Positions 53,985-64,000 of a stretch of 64,000 nucleotides of DNA are shown here, one piece after another. The DNA is taken from assembly GCF_010389155.1 (NCBI RefSeq), contig NC_057767.1, positions 9,531,765-9,595,764 on the forward strand, written 5' to 3'. Made by a program: the position numbers and the translations under genes. This DNA is from Erigeron canadensis. Taxonomy: Eukaryota; Streptophyta; Magnoliopsida; Asterales; Asteraceae. The notes under the pieces were generated by a model. It did no database searches. It had not been told where the DNA came from and worked only from the letters and a program-made list of their open reading frames with translations. The number at the start of each line of letters is the position of its first letter. The first letter of the stretch is position 1.

Positions 53985-54046
53985 CTAGTAATTGTATGTT
54001 GTGTGTATTATGACAAAAAGTTGTGGGAGTGTGTCAATTATATGTA

Positions 54047-55064
54047 GAGAAACTAGCCTCAATACCCAAATATGGATAAAAATATATCAATTTACCCAAC
54101 AATTTTTGAATTTTCATAAAATACCCATAAGAATCGCAATAATCTGAGATAATCGCAATAAGATTCAGAAGATCGTAATAAGATTTAGAAGATCGCAACG
54201 AGATTTACTATAATCGCAATGAGAGAATGATAATCGCAATGAGATTATCATAATCGCAAGATCTTTATGCGATTATATGTTCTTTATGCGATTATATGTT
54301 CTTTACGAGATCTTAAGTTCTTTACGAGATCATAGGTTCTTTATGAGATCACAGGTTCTTTATGCAATCATATGTTCTTTATGCGATCCTTGGTTCCTTA
54401 TGCAATCCTTGGTTCTCATTGCGATTCTTCGTTCTCATTGCGATTCTTCTTTCTTATTTCGATTATTTGTCTTTATTGCGATTTTATCCAATTAGGAATC
54501 GGAAGTAATCAAGTCAGTTCATCAACCCCCGTTTATGGAGATCACAATGTACAACACGATACCTATTATCAGCATCAAAATTTCATGATTCCTTCACAAT
54601 TAAATCACCAACAATTCTTCGTTCCACCACATTTTCAAACACATACAACTCATATCCAACCCCTTCGATTGTGAAACGGGGCTGGAAAATCAGAAACATC
54701 TGATTCATGGACATGGCTTATGGGGCATCTTAGAGGTTGTCTAATTGGATAAGATCACAATAAGAAAGAAGAATCACAATGAGAAAGAAGAATCGCAATG
54801 AGAACTAAGAATCGCATAAAGAACCAAGGATCGCATAAAGAACCTATGGTCGCATAAAGCATCTGTGATCTCATAAAGAACCTATGATCTCATTGCGACT
54901 ATAGTGAATCTCGTTGCGATCTTATGAATCTTATTGCGATCTTCTGAATCTTATTGCGATTATCTCATATTATTGCGATCCTTTTGGGTATTTTGTGAAA
55001 ATTCAAAAATTATTAGGTAAATTGATATATTTTTATCCATATTTGGGTATTGAGGCTATTTCTC
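54047..55064. mobile_element. MULE with about 430-bp inverted repeats, 1018 bp
   Basis: Inverted ends GAGAAA(C/T)TAGCCTCAATA, continuing through ATGGATAAAAATATATCAAT. Target duplication TTATATGTA (54038-54046) / TTATACGTA (55065-55073), 8 of 9. Each arm is itself an array of short modules built on ATCGCAATGAGA and GTTCTTTATGCGATC. The centre (about 54490-54740) is coding-like: a plus frame ending at 54674 reads QVSSSTPVYGDHNVQHDTYY and QNFMIPSQLNHQQFFVPPHF, and 54687-54735 reads TSDSWTWLMGHLR, similar to a MULE transposase segment. Confidence 0.85.
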
Positions 55065-55425
55065 TTATACGTAATATGTGTTGGGATATAGGGAGTTGTG
55101 GGAGGAAAAGTTGAGCGGGAACTCAAAATATCGAATGGTTTCAATTTTTGATTAAAATAAAATATATTTGCCACAAATACTATTAACTTTTAGTGGTACA
55201 TCACACTTTGTGCTACTGTAAATGAGGTATATTAATGGCAAAAACTATTAAGTACCACTAAAGATTACATATATTTTGTGGCACACAACTATATGCCACT
55301 AAATACTTGCTATTGTGACACATTACATATATGTTATTAAGGATATGTGCCACTAGATGTCATATAGTTTGTAGTGCTATAGAAACTATTGGGTATTGGG
55401 CAGAGGATTCTCTCAAGTCAACTAT

Positions 55426-55445
55426 CACTACTATAAAATGAGGGT
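55426..55445. mobile_element. CACTA-like terminus
   Basis: CACTACTATAAAATGAGGGT has the form of a CACTA transposon end. No partner end was found to the right. Confidence 0.3.
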
Positions 55446-55529
55446 ATTGCAACACTTTTATATCAACACTTTTAATTAGTTTCTTTCCTTGTAAAGTTAG
55501 TTTCGATTCAGACGTTTGGAGACAATTTT

Positions 55530-55650
55530 AAGCATCAATTTCTGGACCTCCTACCGCAGACTCGAACCCGAGATCTAAGAGAAAAACTCACCTTCGAGAC
55601 CCACATAATTTAGAAAATACCCCTGACCACTGGACCATCAACCAATGATT
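55530..55650 (-). mobile_element. tRNA-derived SINE remnant
   Basis: Minus strand has an A box TGATGGTCCAGTGGTCAGG (55647-55629) and B box GGGTTCGAGTCTGCG (55570-55556), the tRNA-like spacing of a polymerase III promoter. A gcaacact-type repeat flanks it. Confidence 0.5.
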
Positions 55651-55734
55651 AGCAACACTTTTAAATAGTGTTGCATTTTACATAACAGTGGCCAAAAAGC
55701 ATTATTTTTTAAATAAGTGTTGCGATTAAAAATT

Positions 55735-56240
55735 GTTGGGAAAATATGCATTTTTTCACCACTTGGACATCAATAAATATATGGTCATGTGACATATATA
55801 GAGAACCGTTTATTGGGTTGTGTAGTCTCTGGCCAAGGCTACGCAACGAACTAAGATGTGTTCAAATTGGGTTAAAGGTGAATGAGATATCAAGTCTCAA
55901 AGTTGTGTGTTTGGTGTATAAGTTGGAGTTGAAAAACATTTGTCCCACATTGGTGTGGGATCTAAACTTTCACTAGTTTATAAGTGGAAGTTTCTAAGCT
56001 ATGTCAAAATCTTGTGTTGTGTTTTACTCTGGCTCCTACCCGTGCGCAGGAGCGGGGGTGCATAAAACGGGTTTCTGCGTACACGAATGCAACTCGAAAA
56101 ATTGGGGCCTGCGCGGGGCTCCTTTTTGCTGCGACAAACCTGACCCGGTTTTAGACCCGTTCTTGGAAAATACACAACAACATACAAATTTTCGCACCCC
56201 ATACACACAGCATCCATCCCTGTGCTCCCTATAACTCAAT
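55735..56240 (+). repeat. Possible copia-type LTR remnant
   Basis: Starts TGTTGGGAAAATATGC and contains TTTGTCCCACATTGGTGTGG, a palindromic motif common in plant copia LTRs, followed by a GC-rich leader-like part. No primer site or 3' end was found. Confidence 0.35.
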
Positions 56241-56780
56241 TTGATAATGATGATTGCCATTTTTGGTATAGTCTAACACTCATACCATTATTTCGTAATT
56301 TTAAAATAAGTTATTTGTAGATACAAATCATTCCCTAAAGAAATACCTGTGTTTTAACCATTAAATTATTGGTTTCATTAAAATATATAATCTTGATATT
56401 TTTTTTTTAAATTACCATTGGGGTGAAATTGTCATCATATGATGATATGGCCTCACAAATGAATACTAGAGGTCATAATTTCAAAACTTGTTAAAAAAAA
56501 GTAGAGAAACTAAACACTTTGATCAATATGGGGGATGGTGACTTACCAGGCTTGAATTATATGTGGTGTACTTTTCACTAGTTTTTTCATGTGATGATAT
56601 GGTATATGATGAAACAATATTCAATATTATCAATATTTCCACAATCACACGAACGCGAAAAACTAGAAATGAGAGAAGTTAGCCAAAAGGAAAAAGAAAG
56701 AAAGGAAACTACGGGCTAACCGAATACCAACCCAATAAGACTAGCCAGCAAGGTCAGGCTACCTGAAGTTTGCTATTACG
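56240..56780. other. Gene-free stretch
   Basis: AT-rich with nothing supported; the only open frame is short and without motif. Confidence 0.5.
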
Positions 56781-57345
56781 TAATCATTAAAACCAAAACT
56801 ACGAAACTCTTAGTTTGGTATTTTTTATTATCCTAGTCAGTGGATAAGATAAGAGAAATTCTCCCGAATCTTTTCTTATTTGCATGCATTGATTATTAAA
56901 GAAAATATATGTATGTTTTCTACACTTAAACAACCTCCTTCTAAAAGAGACATACAAACAAACTACCTTAATTACTAAAACCAAAAGTACCAAACGTTTA
57001 ATTTGGTTTTTTTTATCATCTTAGTCATGGATATGAGAAAGAGAAATTCTCCTGAATCTTTTTCCCTATTTAAAAGCATAGATTATTAAAGAAAAGATAA
57101 TGATTAATTAGTATTCCTAATTAGTATGCCTAAAGATAAGCCTAATAATAAGATGATAACATATTACATGATGAATGGTAGAAATTAGAAAGGAAAAATT
57201 TATGTATCAAATATCTAAGACATTAGGCATATCTTTAAGTTCATGTTTTAAATCTATCAATCATTTTCCTTAGATGAAAATATATATATGTTTTTTCTAT
57301 ACTTAAACAACCTCCATTTAAAAGAGACACGCAAACAACCTAAAT
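56781..57345. repeat. Diverged direct duplication with an insertion in copy 2
   Basis: Copy 1 56781-56966 and copy 2 56967-57345 share ATTAAAACCAAAA, TAATTTGGT, GAGAAATTCTCC(C/T)GAATCTT, GATTATTAAAGAAAA and ACTTAAACAACCTCC. Copy 2 is split by about 170 extra bases (57095-57265). Confidence 0.65.
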
Positions 57346-58067
57346 ATCAATTTCACCTTGACATATCTATCATAGTGATTTTGTGTCACCCATTCAAGAT
57401 TTGATACATTAATTAAATCTTAAGATATCAAACCTTTTATATAACTTGTTGATTAATCAATATATTTTTATCAATTAATTATTTTAATGGTCATATATAT
57501 ACAATATATTTATATCTATATCTATATATCATATTAAAGCAAACTACCCTCCTCTCATTCGACTATCTACCTTTAAAATATCTAATTTACCCTCAACATT
57601 CATACTAACTTCACACACCTTATCCTTGAATTTCGAAATTACACTTACAGATAAAAAACAAGCCCACACACCCTTAAAAATACATACTACTCCAATAAAA
57701 ACACACACAAATGTTAGTTTCTCTCTATGTCATGGCCCCTAACCACCGCCGTCTGATTTTTCTCACATCCACCAACCACCGTTTCCGAATCTAATTTTTT
57801 TGTATCAAACAATAGTCATTTTTGAAGAAACATGCAGCCAAAAAGTTGAGAAGAGATATAATCGAGGAAAGGAGATAACTTGAAGTCAAGATAAACTTTT
57901 TTTTTTTTGCTGGATTTTATAATCATTTATACACTAAATATGGTTTATGAAAAAGTTTTAAGATTGATTGTATTTTCTTTATTTTGCGATGGTACATTTA
58001 GTTATATATATTTAAGATCCAAATGCTAACATTTTTTATCAATTAATTTATAAGTTTTAGATAAAAT
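57346..58067. other. Gene-free stretch
   Basis: AT-rich, with a CACAC-rich part around 57600-57720. No supported gene. Confidence 0.5.
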
Positions 58068-58239
58068 AAAACAAGTATTAAAGTAAAAAAAAAAAAACAA
58101 TATGTTTCTTTTCAATGAAAATCAAGGTGCATCATGAAAATTATCGTGCATCAATTGCTTCGTAATTCTTTATGCATCAATTTAAACATGATCTAAGGGT
58201 CAAGATCTTGTCTTATTTGTTTTACTTTATACTTGTTTT
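58068..58239. mobile_element. MITE M1, copy 2 (172 bp)
   Basis: Same inverted ends as 45432-45602 (AAACAAGTATTAAAGTAAAA) and the same interior words GTGCATCAATTG and ATCAATTTAA. Confidence 0.75.
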
Positions 58240-58334
58240 ACAATACACAACCCCTTAATTTATAATATATATCCCTTTAACTCTTAAAATAGTTAACCTA
58301 TTTCATTACTTTTAAGTCAATATATAATTTACGC

Positions 58335-58460
58335 TACTCGCCGCTCCCACCATCACCAATCATCGCCACCACCATCACCTATTGTTGCCACCACCATCAC
58401 CTATCGTCGTCACCATCACACGGCCCTACCACCATTGTCGCTGCATCGCACGGTCATCCC
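58335..58460. repeat. CACCAT-type simple repeat
   Basis: Four imperfect CACCACCATCACCTATCGT units, microsatellite-like. Confidence 0.6.
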
Positions 58461-60469
58461 TTTAGTTGATAGATATTTGGGTATTTAAGTGTTTATCGTG
58501 TGTAACCCGGTAGGCTCATCTTTAAACGATAATATAAGTTTGTCTTAGGTCATACACGCTAATCGAACATTTACTACAAGTGAAGAAGAATGAATAAGAC
58601 GAAGAGAGGGTATGCCATCATTCGGAAATATAAGGAGTTAATTAAATGATAAAGAAGACATGATCTTTATTTTGTACTTACAAATTCTATTTCATGTGTT
58701 GTTTTTGTTTCTTATTTTTGTTTTTCAATTTGGAAATATGGATTATATTATTATATGAGATTTGTGTGAATCAACAGGAAATTTTTTGAGCTTAACGGTG
58801 TTATAACATTTGGGGATTGCATTTGAAAGATATATATCTTTCATTTCCGAGCAAATAGAGAAAGCAACACAAAATAATACGAGCGATTGTAAACATAGTA
58901 ACCAACAAAAACACACAACCAACTAAAGAAAACATAACAACCCCATTAATAACAACAAAAGAACTCCAGCTCCCACAATACCAAAAGATATTCGTGGCAA
59001 CGTATAACGACGATAATTGTAGCCCTGTAACGTGGGGTTTGTAGTACCCTAGTTATTGTTATAAGTTATTATAGACAAGACTATAGGGAAAACATCTTTA
59101 GTGTTTTATATATTAAAGAAAAAAATTCCATCACAATTAGCTTAATTCATATGTTAATGACCTTAGAGATACAAGGGGAACGCTCCGTCACATGGTACAA
59201 ACGCAATAGAAGAATAATTTAGAAGGGACCCAGAGGACAACTGGGAACTGCAGAAGAAGGATTCTTCAAAGAAGAAAATGTTGTCGGCTCCGCAGAAACG
59301 GAGGATGCAGAAGACAGCAGGCAAAAGACTCCGTAAGGCATTAAGACTGGTTGGAGCATAGTTTACCCCCGGGATAAGCCAAATTAACGGAGCAAATAGG
59401 GCAACATAAAAGTAGCAGCTAGGTAAAATATAAAAGTTTTTGTAAAATTCTCCTGCCATGTACTTACTAAATAAAGGTTCGTTATAATATTATAAATGCG
59501 CATACCAATTATTTCAAATTTTTTGAATTGTTAAGGGGACGCCCATAAGACTTTTCAAATAACAAAACATGAGGTAATAACCGATGAGACTAATGCATAA
59601 GCCACTCTCTCCTTATGATCGTAGTGCATAAGCGTTAGTGTGTCAGACATTCCCCTAAAAAGGAATGCATAAACAAGGGGTATTGTTTGTGCACCGGATC
59701 ACGCTAAGGATGAATGGGGGAGGTTTTTGACTCTGATTACTATAGGCAGAGTGTAAGCCTCTTTACGCTAATCAAAGTCAGAGTGTGTGTTATGTTCTTA
59801 TCTCGTCGAATCCCCTTTTATAGGACCAGAAGTTCGTAAGGTGGGAGAACTCCTTTGTAGATAGGTTTTCCCCATTTTTAGGAATAGATTTAATTTCCTA
59901 AATAAGTTGGAACCGATCATCCGTATTCTAGGGAAGGAGAGATTTAGGTGATCTCTTCTTTATTTGGGTATTATTTCCAGCTAGGTGCCTTTCACGCGCA
60001 GGTTCTTTCGCGACCCTGCGGGGTAACATTTGTTCGTTTGGCAGGCCCTTCGTAGCGTAGTACGGATACGCCATCAAGCGCCCCAGTCCAAGGGGATGAT
60101 TTTTGCCAAATGGTCATTCCCTTGGACTATTTCGAAATTTGGTGTCTACTAGGGGCTATACTGTAATGTCCCTGAATCCTAATTAATCTTTGATTTGAAA
60201 GGTTTAATTAGAGTTTTAAAAGTGGTAGTTCGGCGCGTATCTCAAGGCACGATTTCGACGGCCCTGATTAGCATGCAGCCTCTCATATAAAGTCGATGTT
60301 TATCTTTATTTAGATTTTATTTTCGACTTTCCACTTCTTTCTTTTATTTTTCAAAACAAAATCCCTTTTTGTCTAGGGTTTCTTCCAACCTTGTCATCTC
60401 CAGTCATCACAGTAGGTACGTCATTCCTTCCCTTTAAATCTTATTTTTGTTCATCGATTCTCTGTTCTG
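58461..60469. other. Noncoding flank of the gypsy-type ORF, possibly an LTR
   Basis: No gene is supported. From about 59150 the sequence becomes GC-richer and keeps that character into the ORF. CCCCTTTTATAGGACC at 59812 could be a TATA box in an LTR. A 98-residue minus frame at 59163-59459 is hydrophobic but has no family resemblance I recognise. The LTR ends were not delimited. Confidence 0.35.
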
Positions 60470-62456
60470 ATGTCGAAAGAAGGTATAAAAGTTACTGAGT
60501 CCACTGTTATCCGATCAAAGCTAACTGCTTTTGTCGATAAGTTTTTTCCTGGCAAAATATCGTTGTTCAAAATACCATCGGATGGTGACACCATTTTGAC
60601 CCCTCCTGATGGGTATGTGGGTTTTTATTTGCAATCCGTATCTGAGGGCGATGTTAGGTACCCTTTTTCTACTTTTATGCTTGAAGTGCTTGACTTTTTT
60701 GAAATCCACATTTCTACCATCACTCCTTTAGGGTTGTCTAGGATTGTTGCCTTTGAGGTGATGTGTAGGGCATATGGAGGGGAGCCGTCGTTAGATTTGT
60801 TTAGGTACTTTGTCCAAACTTGCCCTTTTGGTGACTGGGCTATAGTGGGCAATCGTTCTAAAGCGGGTTGTTTTAAGAGGGGTGGGTTGGATATCCGTGA
60901 CTGGAAAAGTCAATTTGTGTTCATGAGGTCGTCATTAATCCCTAAAGAATATGAGTCTATCACCGATAAGAAGTTGTTGTGTGTCCATGCCAAGTATGAC
61001 AACCCTTTCCCAGATTATGCCGTTGATGCATTATGTCGAGAAATCTGTTTGAATCCAATAACAGTTGTAGCATATCCTGATGTTATTTTGTATAAAGCCA
61101 AACTGATACCATCTCTGCCTGGGGGTGTGGATATTGATGGTAAGTGTCACATCATTCTTTTCGCCTCTTTTATGTTAATGCTTTGGTTTTTGACATCTGT
61201 TTTTGCAGACATGACTTTTAGGAAATTTGTGAGGAAAGGAGTGAAGGAGGTTACTGTTGTGCCTCGTATTGAAGGACAGGGGAGTGGTACTGCTGATGCG
61301 CCTTCCCAAAATGCAGGATCCTTTGGCATCCATAATGATAATCCTGAAGTGCAAAGTGCTGCGAATCCACCGATCCTTAATGTGGATTATTCTGATGTTG
61401 AAGTTCTTGAAGTATCTGCTACCAACAAGAAGAAGAAGAAAGCAGCCCCGAGTACAAGTGTCCCTCAATATGTTGCCGGTCGGTTGAAAAGAAGAAAAGT
61501 AGGTGATGAATCGAAGGATGCTGAGTTCCTTAAGCCCTCTTCCCCGAAGACCGGTATCTACTTTTTTGATATCCTTCCTCAGTCGTTGTTTTGTTCTGTC
61601 CATAGCTATGTGTTTATGTATTGGCTTCATTCCCTTGACATGCTTGTATTTTCCTAAAATACTCGTTTGGTTTTTTCTCTTGTTGCAGCTTTGCATGATC
61701 AAGAAATTCCAATTGGTTGAACGGTGATAACATGAATGCTGAGGATGTTAAGAAGATTGACAGCATGGACAACGAGACCTTCCTGAAGGTTTTCAAGAAG
61801 GATCGCCAGTTCCATGCTTATCTTAATGCTGTTGCTGCTAGGCGTTTGACCAGAATGGCTATTGATCTGAGGTCTAAGAGTTTGGAGGTGCATTCGCTGA
61901 CCGCCACGGTTGAGGATTTGAAAGCCAGGGAAGCCAGATTTGTAACCACCGTTGAAGCATCCGATTTGGTTCAGAGTTTGAAACAGCAGCTGAACATGTT
62001 GAAGGCAGATGTCGTTGTTCAAGAAGAATCTTTGGCAAAACTCCAAAAAGAAATTGATCAGGAAAAGGAAAATGGCAGTTTGTTGCGCAATCAGGTTGAG
62101 TTGCTGAAGGTTGACAGAGCAAGGGTAGTGACCGAGGTGATCCCGTATGTGAGCAAGTCGTTGCTCTATAGTGATGAGGTTGGGCAGCTTCTAGGTGATT
62201 TGACCTCCGCCGAGAGGGCGGACGAGAGGTCCACCGTGCTGGAGGAGTTTTCGGCCGAAGGGAAGTGTGACCTGACCTGCAGGGGTGACTTTGTTCCCAA
62301 TGCCTCTCATGAGCTGGAGGTGGCTGATCACAAATAGAAGGAAGCTGTTTTTCCATTCTTGGAGAAGGTTGTTGCTGACCCTTATACTGCTGTTGAAGAC
62401 TTGCTTAAAATTGTCCCTAATGTGATTCAACCAGAAGACAATGAAGGACCCCAGTG
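60470..62456 (+). pseudogene. Gypsy-type Transposase_28-like ORF, intron-containing, broken
   Basis: Exon 1 60470-61139 and exon 2 61209-61553 join in frame (GT-AG). They encode MSKEGIKVTESTVIRSKLTA, LTPPDGYVGFYLQSVSEGD, RYPFSTFMLEVLDFFEIHIS and LSRIVAFEVMCRAYG, the plant 'putative gypsy-type transposon' (Transposase_28) domain, then a basic region KKKKKAAPS. The third part, 61717-62337, encodes a coiled coil (VVVQEESLAKLQKEIDQEKE). After the third acceptor (61688) all frames meet a stop, and a TAG at 62335 is followed by further homologous sequence to 62456. The gene therefore looks recently broken. Its function is unknown; it is carried by retroelements. Confidence 0.65.
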
Positions 62457-62479
62457 ATCAGGCCTGCGTGCCTTGGTAT

Positions 62480-63004
62480 TTGGCGTGTGTGCCAACCCAG
62501 ACAATTTCTTATGATGCCTGTGACTTTGAAACAATTATCGTTTTTCTACAGTCTTATATGAGTGTGTTTTATGAATATTTTGTGTAGCGCCTATAACGCT
62601 GCATTTATGAATATAACATGGGATGGCTATGACTGATATCTTCAGTCGTTTTGGTACTTGCCTGCAGCAGATTGTGTTTGTGTTGCACTGTCTACAAACC
62701 GTTGTGTGGGGTGATACATCATCCTTATTTTATGTGGTTTGAGAACCATTTTTTCTTTTTTCTTTTTACGATTTTTCATGAAAGAAAAATTTTCTTATAT
62801 GGTTTGAGGACCATTCCTATTTTTACATGGTCTAAAGACCAAAACCCTTTTTTATCGGTAAGCAAATTATATATTGCTATAAATGGTTTGGGAACCACCT
62901 ATGCGTAGTAAGGTACTTTATGCTACGTGCGGTTTGAGAACCGTCTTAGCATGCTTTATATGTCAACATCCGTTGTGGCGGATGTTTGCAAGTTTCTCCG
63001 GAGA
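62480..63004. repeat. Run of short hairpins between the antisense ORFs
   Basis: Five copies of TGGTTTGAGAACCA-type hairpins (62734, 62799, 62827, 62883, 62929), plus TTGGC/GCCAA (62480-62495), GACTGA/TCAGTC (62631-62647), AACATCCG/CGGATGTT (62965-62986) and TCTCCGGAGA (62995-63004). Stem changes are compensated between copies. Confidence 0.7.
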
Positions 63005-63271
63005 TTTTTTATGCATATATGGGCGTCCCATTTTTTTTTATCATATATGAGTTAATGTCGTATTTCTCTATCCTTGTATGTCTTTAAATTTATGCGCAAG
63101 TTTATGCACTTCCATTTAAATACGAGGAGAGATATACAAATAAAAGGAATATAAGCCTTTATTAAATAACACATTTGAGGTTACATACCATACCCTCTAG
63201 GCTTTTTTCTTAAAAAAAAGTGATTAAAAAGATTTTCCCTTACTAAAATTGCCTTGCCTTTGGTGGGTGTT

Positions 63272-64000
63272 CTAGTATCCGTCCATGCGGCCCAGGTAAG
63301 GTCCTTCGCTCCATGTCAGGTAATGTGGCCCATCCTGACCTTCTTCAGATAGCTTTTTGTTCTTTGTCACCAAGATTCCGATGCCTCTGTCCGATTGGTA
63401 CTTGATCATGCCGTGAATGACGGATGGGATCATTTCAAACTTTTGTATCCCAGGCCTGCCTAGGATCGCCTGGAATGGGGAAGTTCCATTGACCACTAGG
63501 AAACTAATTTTTTCAGTTCGTTTCCACCTTCCTTCTCCGATGGTCATCTTGACCGATAGCTTTCCCATGGGTACACCTGTTTCTCTGGAGTACCCTTGTA
63601 CCGAAGCGTCTGTCTTTTTGAGGTTCATTCGTGACACAGGGTGTAACTTCCAAAATGCTTCTTCGCACAGCACATTACATTCACTCCCTGTATCTACCAT
63701 TATCTCCTTGACTTTTGATATTTCCAAAAGGGAAGTGATTACCAGTGGATCACGGAAAACCTTGTATGTCGAAGGAAAGGAAATGTTGCTTACATCGCCA
63801 CGATACATCTTTGGGAGCGGGCGCTTTTCCACAGGTTTTTTGTTTAAAATAGCATAGATGGTTTTTTCTGGGCCTTTTTTCTTTTCTCCTTGTTCGTCCT
63901 CCTTCTTGGGGTTTTGTTGCCTCACACTTTTAACCAGGTGAGCCAGCTTTCCTTCGCTAATAGCTTCTTCAATGGCTTTCTTTAACTGCCAGCAGGTGTT
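63272..64000 (-). CDS. Gypsy gag-protease polyprotein (partial)
   Basis: The frame is open from 63272 to the window edge (the in-frame residues before 63925 read WQLKKAIEEAISEGKLAHLV), so the protein is cut at its N-terminus by the window. It shows a retropepsin: VDTGSECNVL active site with Asp-Thr-Gly at about 63700, then ILGRPGIQKFEMIPSVIHGM, a phrase typical of Tat/Ogre-lineage gypsy elements. A stop after GRMDGY ends it. RT and integrase do not follow on the left, where an antisense ORF begins instead. Confidence 0.8.
   Translation of the reverse strand, partial: NTCWQLKKAIEEAISEGKLAHLVKSVRQQNPKKEDEQGEKKKGPEKTIYAILNKKPVEKRPLPKMYRGDVSNISFPSTYKVFRDPLVITSLLEISKVKEIMVDTGSECNVLCEEAFWKLHPVSRMNLKKTDASVQGYSRETGVPMGKLSVKMTIGEGRWKRTEKISFLVVNGTSPFQAILGRPGIQKFEMIPSVIHGMIKYQSDRGIGILVTKNKKLSEEGQDGPHYLTWSEGPYLGRMDGY

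Larger units (their letters stand above)
49004..55376. mobile_element. Possible CACTA-type element, degenerate
   Basis: The left end TACTACAAACAAAATGTCAT and right end ATGTCATATAGTTTGTAGTG are inverted relative to each other. Both flanks (49010-49310 and 55150-55376) are crowded with GTGCCACTA/TAGTGGCAC words, as in CACTA subterminal repeats. The first base is not C and no 3-bp target duplication was found. No transposase is readable. Younger elements (hAT MITE, MULE, Helitron end) lie inside. Confidence 0.35.

Noticed and set aside
59163..59459. 98-residue minus-strand hydrophobic frame
   Set aside because: No recognisable family, domain or conserved neighbours, and it lies in probable retroelement noncoding sequence.

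Overview
The window is plant nuclear DNA. It is AT-rich, its genes have GT-AG introns, and it is full of LTR retrotransposons, Helitrons, MULEs, hAT and CACTA-like elements and SINEs. The farnesyl-diphosphate-synthase gene looks most like the Asteraceae tribe Anthemideae (pyrethrum, Artemisia, Chrysanthemum). That placement rests on remembered family sequences and was not searched.

Layout: 1-7618 is a minus-strand Ty1/copia element (A) with one recognisable LTR. 7685-8919 holds a broken RPA70-like fragment. 9957-16292 is a head-to-tail tandem duplication of about 3.3 kb, each unit carrying one intact, intronless, minus-strand gene for an amaranthin-lectin/aerolysin-type protein (477 aa each). 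16323-21540 is a second, doubly truncated copy (B) of the same copia family. An LTR-like piece follows, then a degenerate Ty3/gypsy gag-protease region with its LTR (22307-25796). A solo LTR with a perfect 5-bp target duplication sits at 25797-28038. 28-31.7 kb is gene-poor (SINEs, a possible organelle-derived patch).

The most important part is 31.8-48.8 kb. It contains a complete 12-exon farnesyl-diphosphate-synthase-type gene (344 aa) and, about 4.2 kb downstream on the same strand, a 4-exon HMG-CoA reductase gene. The reductase keeps every catalytic residue but has no N-terminal membrane domain (433 aa from the first ATG). HMGR is the rate-controlling step of the cytosolic mevalonate pathway and FPPS makes its C15 product, so the pair looks like a small isoprenoid-precursor cluster. 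HMGR intron 1 is about 7.4 kb and packed with Helitrons, a MULE with a 9-bp target duplication, MITEs and hAT-like sequence. A nucleotide-sugar-transporter pseudogene lies between the two genes.

From 49 to 58.5 kb there is only transposon-derived DNA: a possible CACTA element, a hAT MITE, a MULE with long inverted repeats, and SINEs. 60470-62456 is a plus-strand intron-containing gypsy-type Transposase_28-like ORF. 63272-64000 is a minus-strand gypsy gag-protease ORF running off the end. Their antisense arrangement suggests one Tat/Ogre/Retand-like element, and the region between them holds a run of hairpins with compensatory stem changes.
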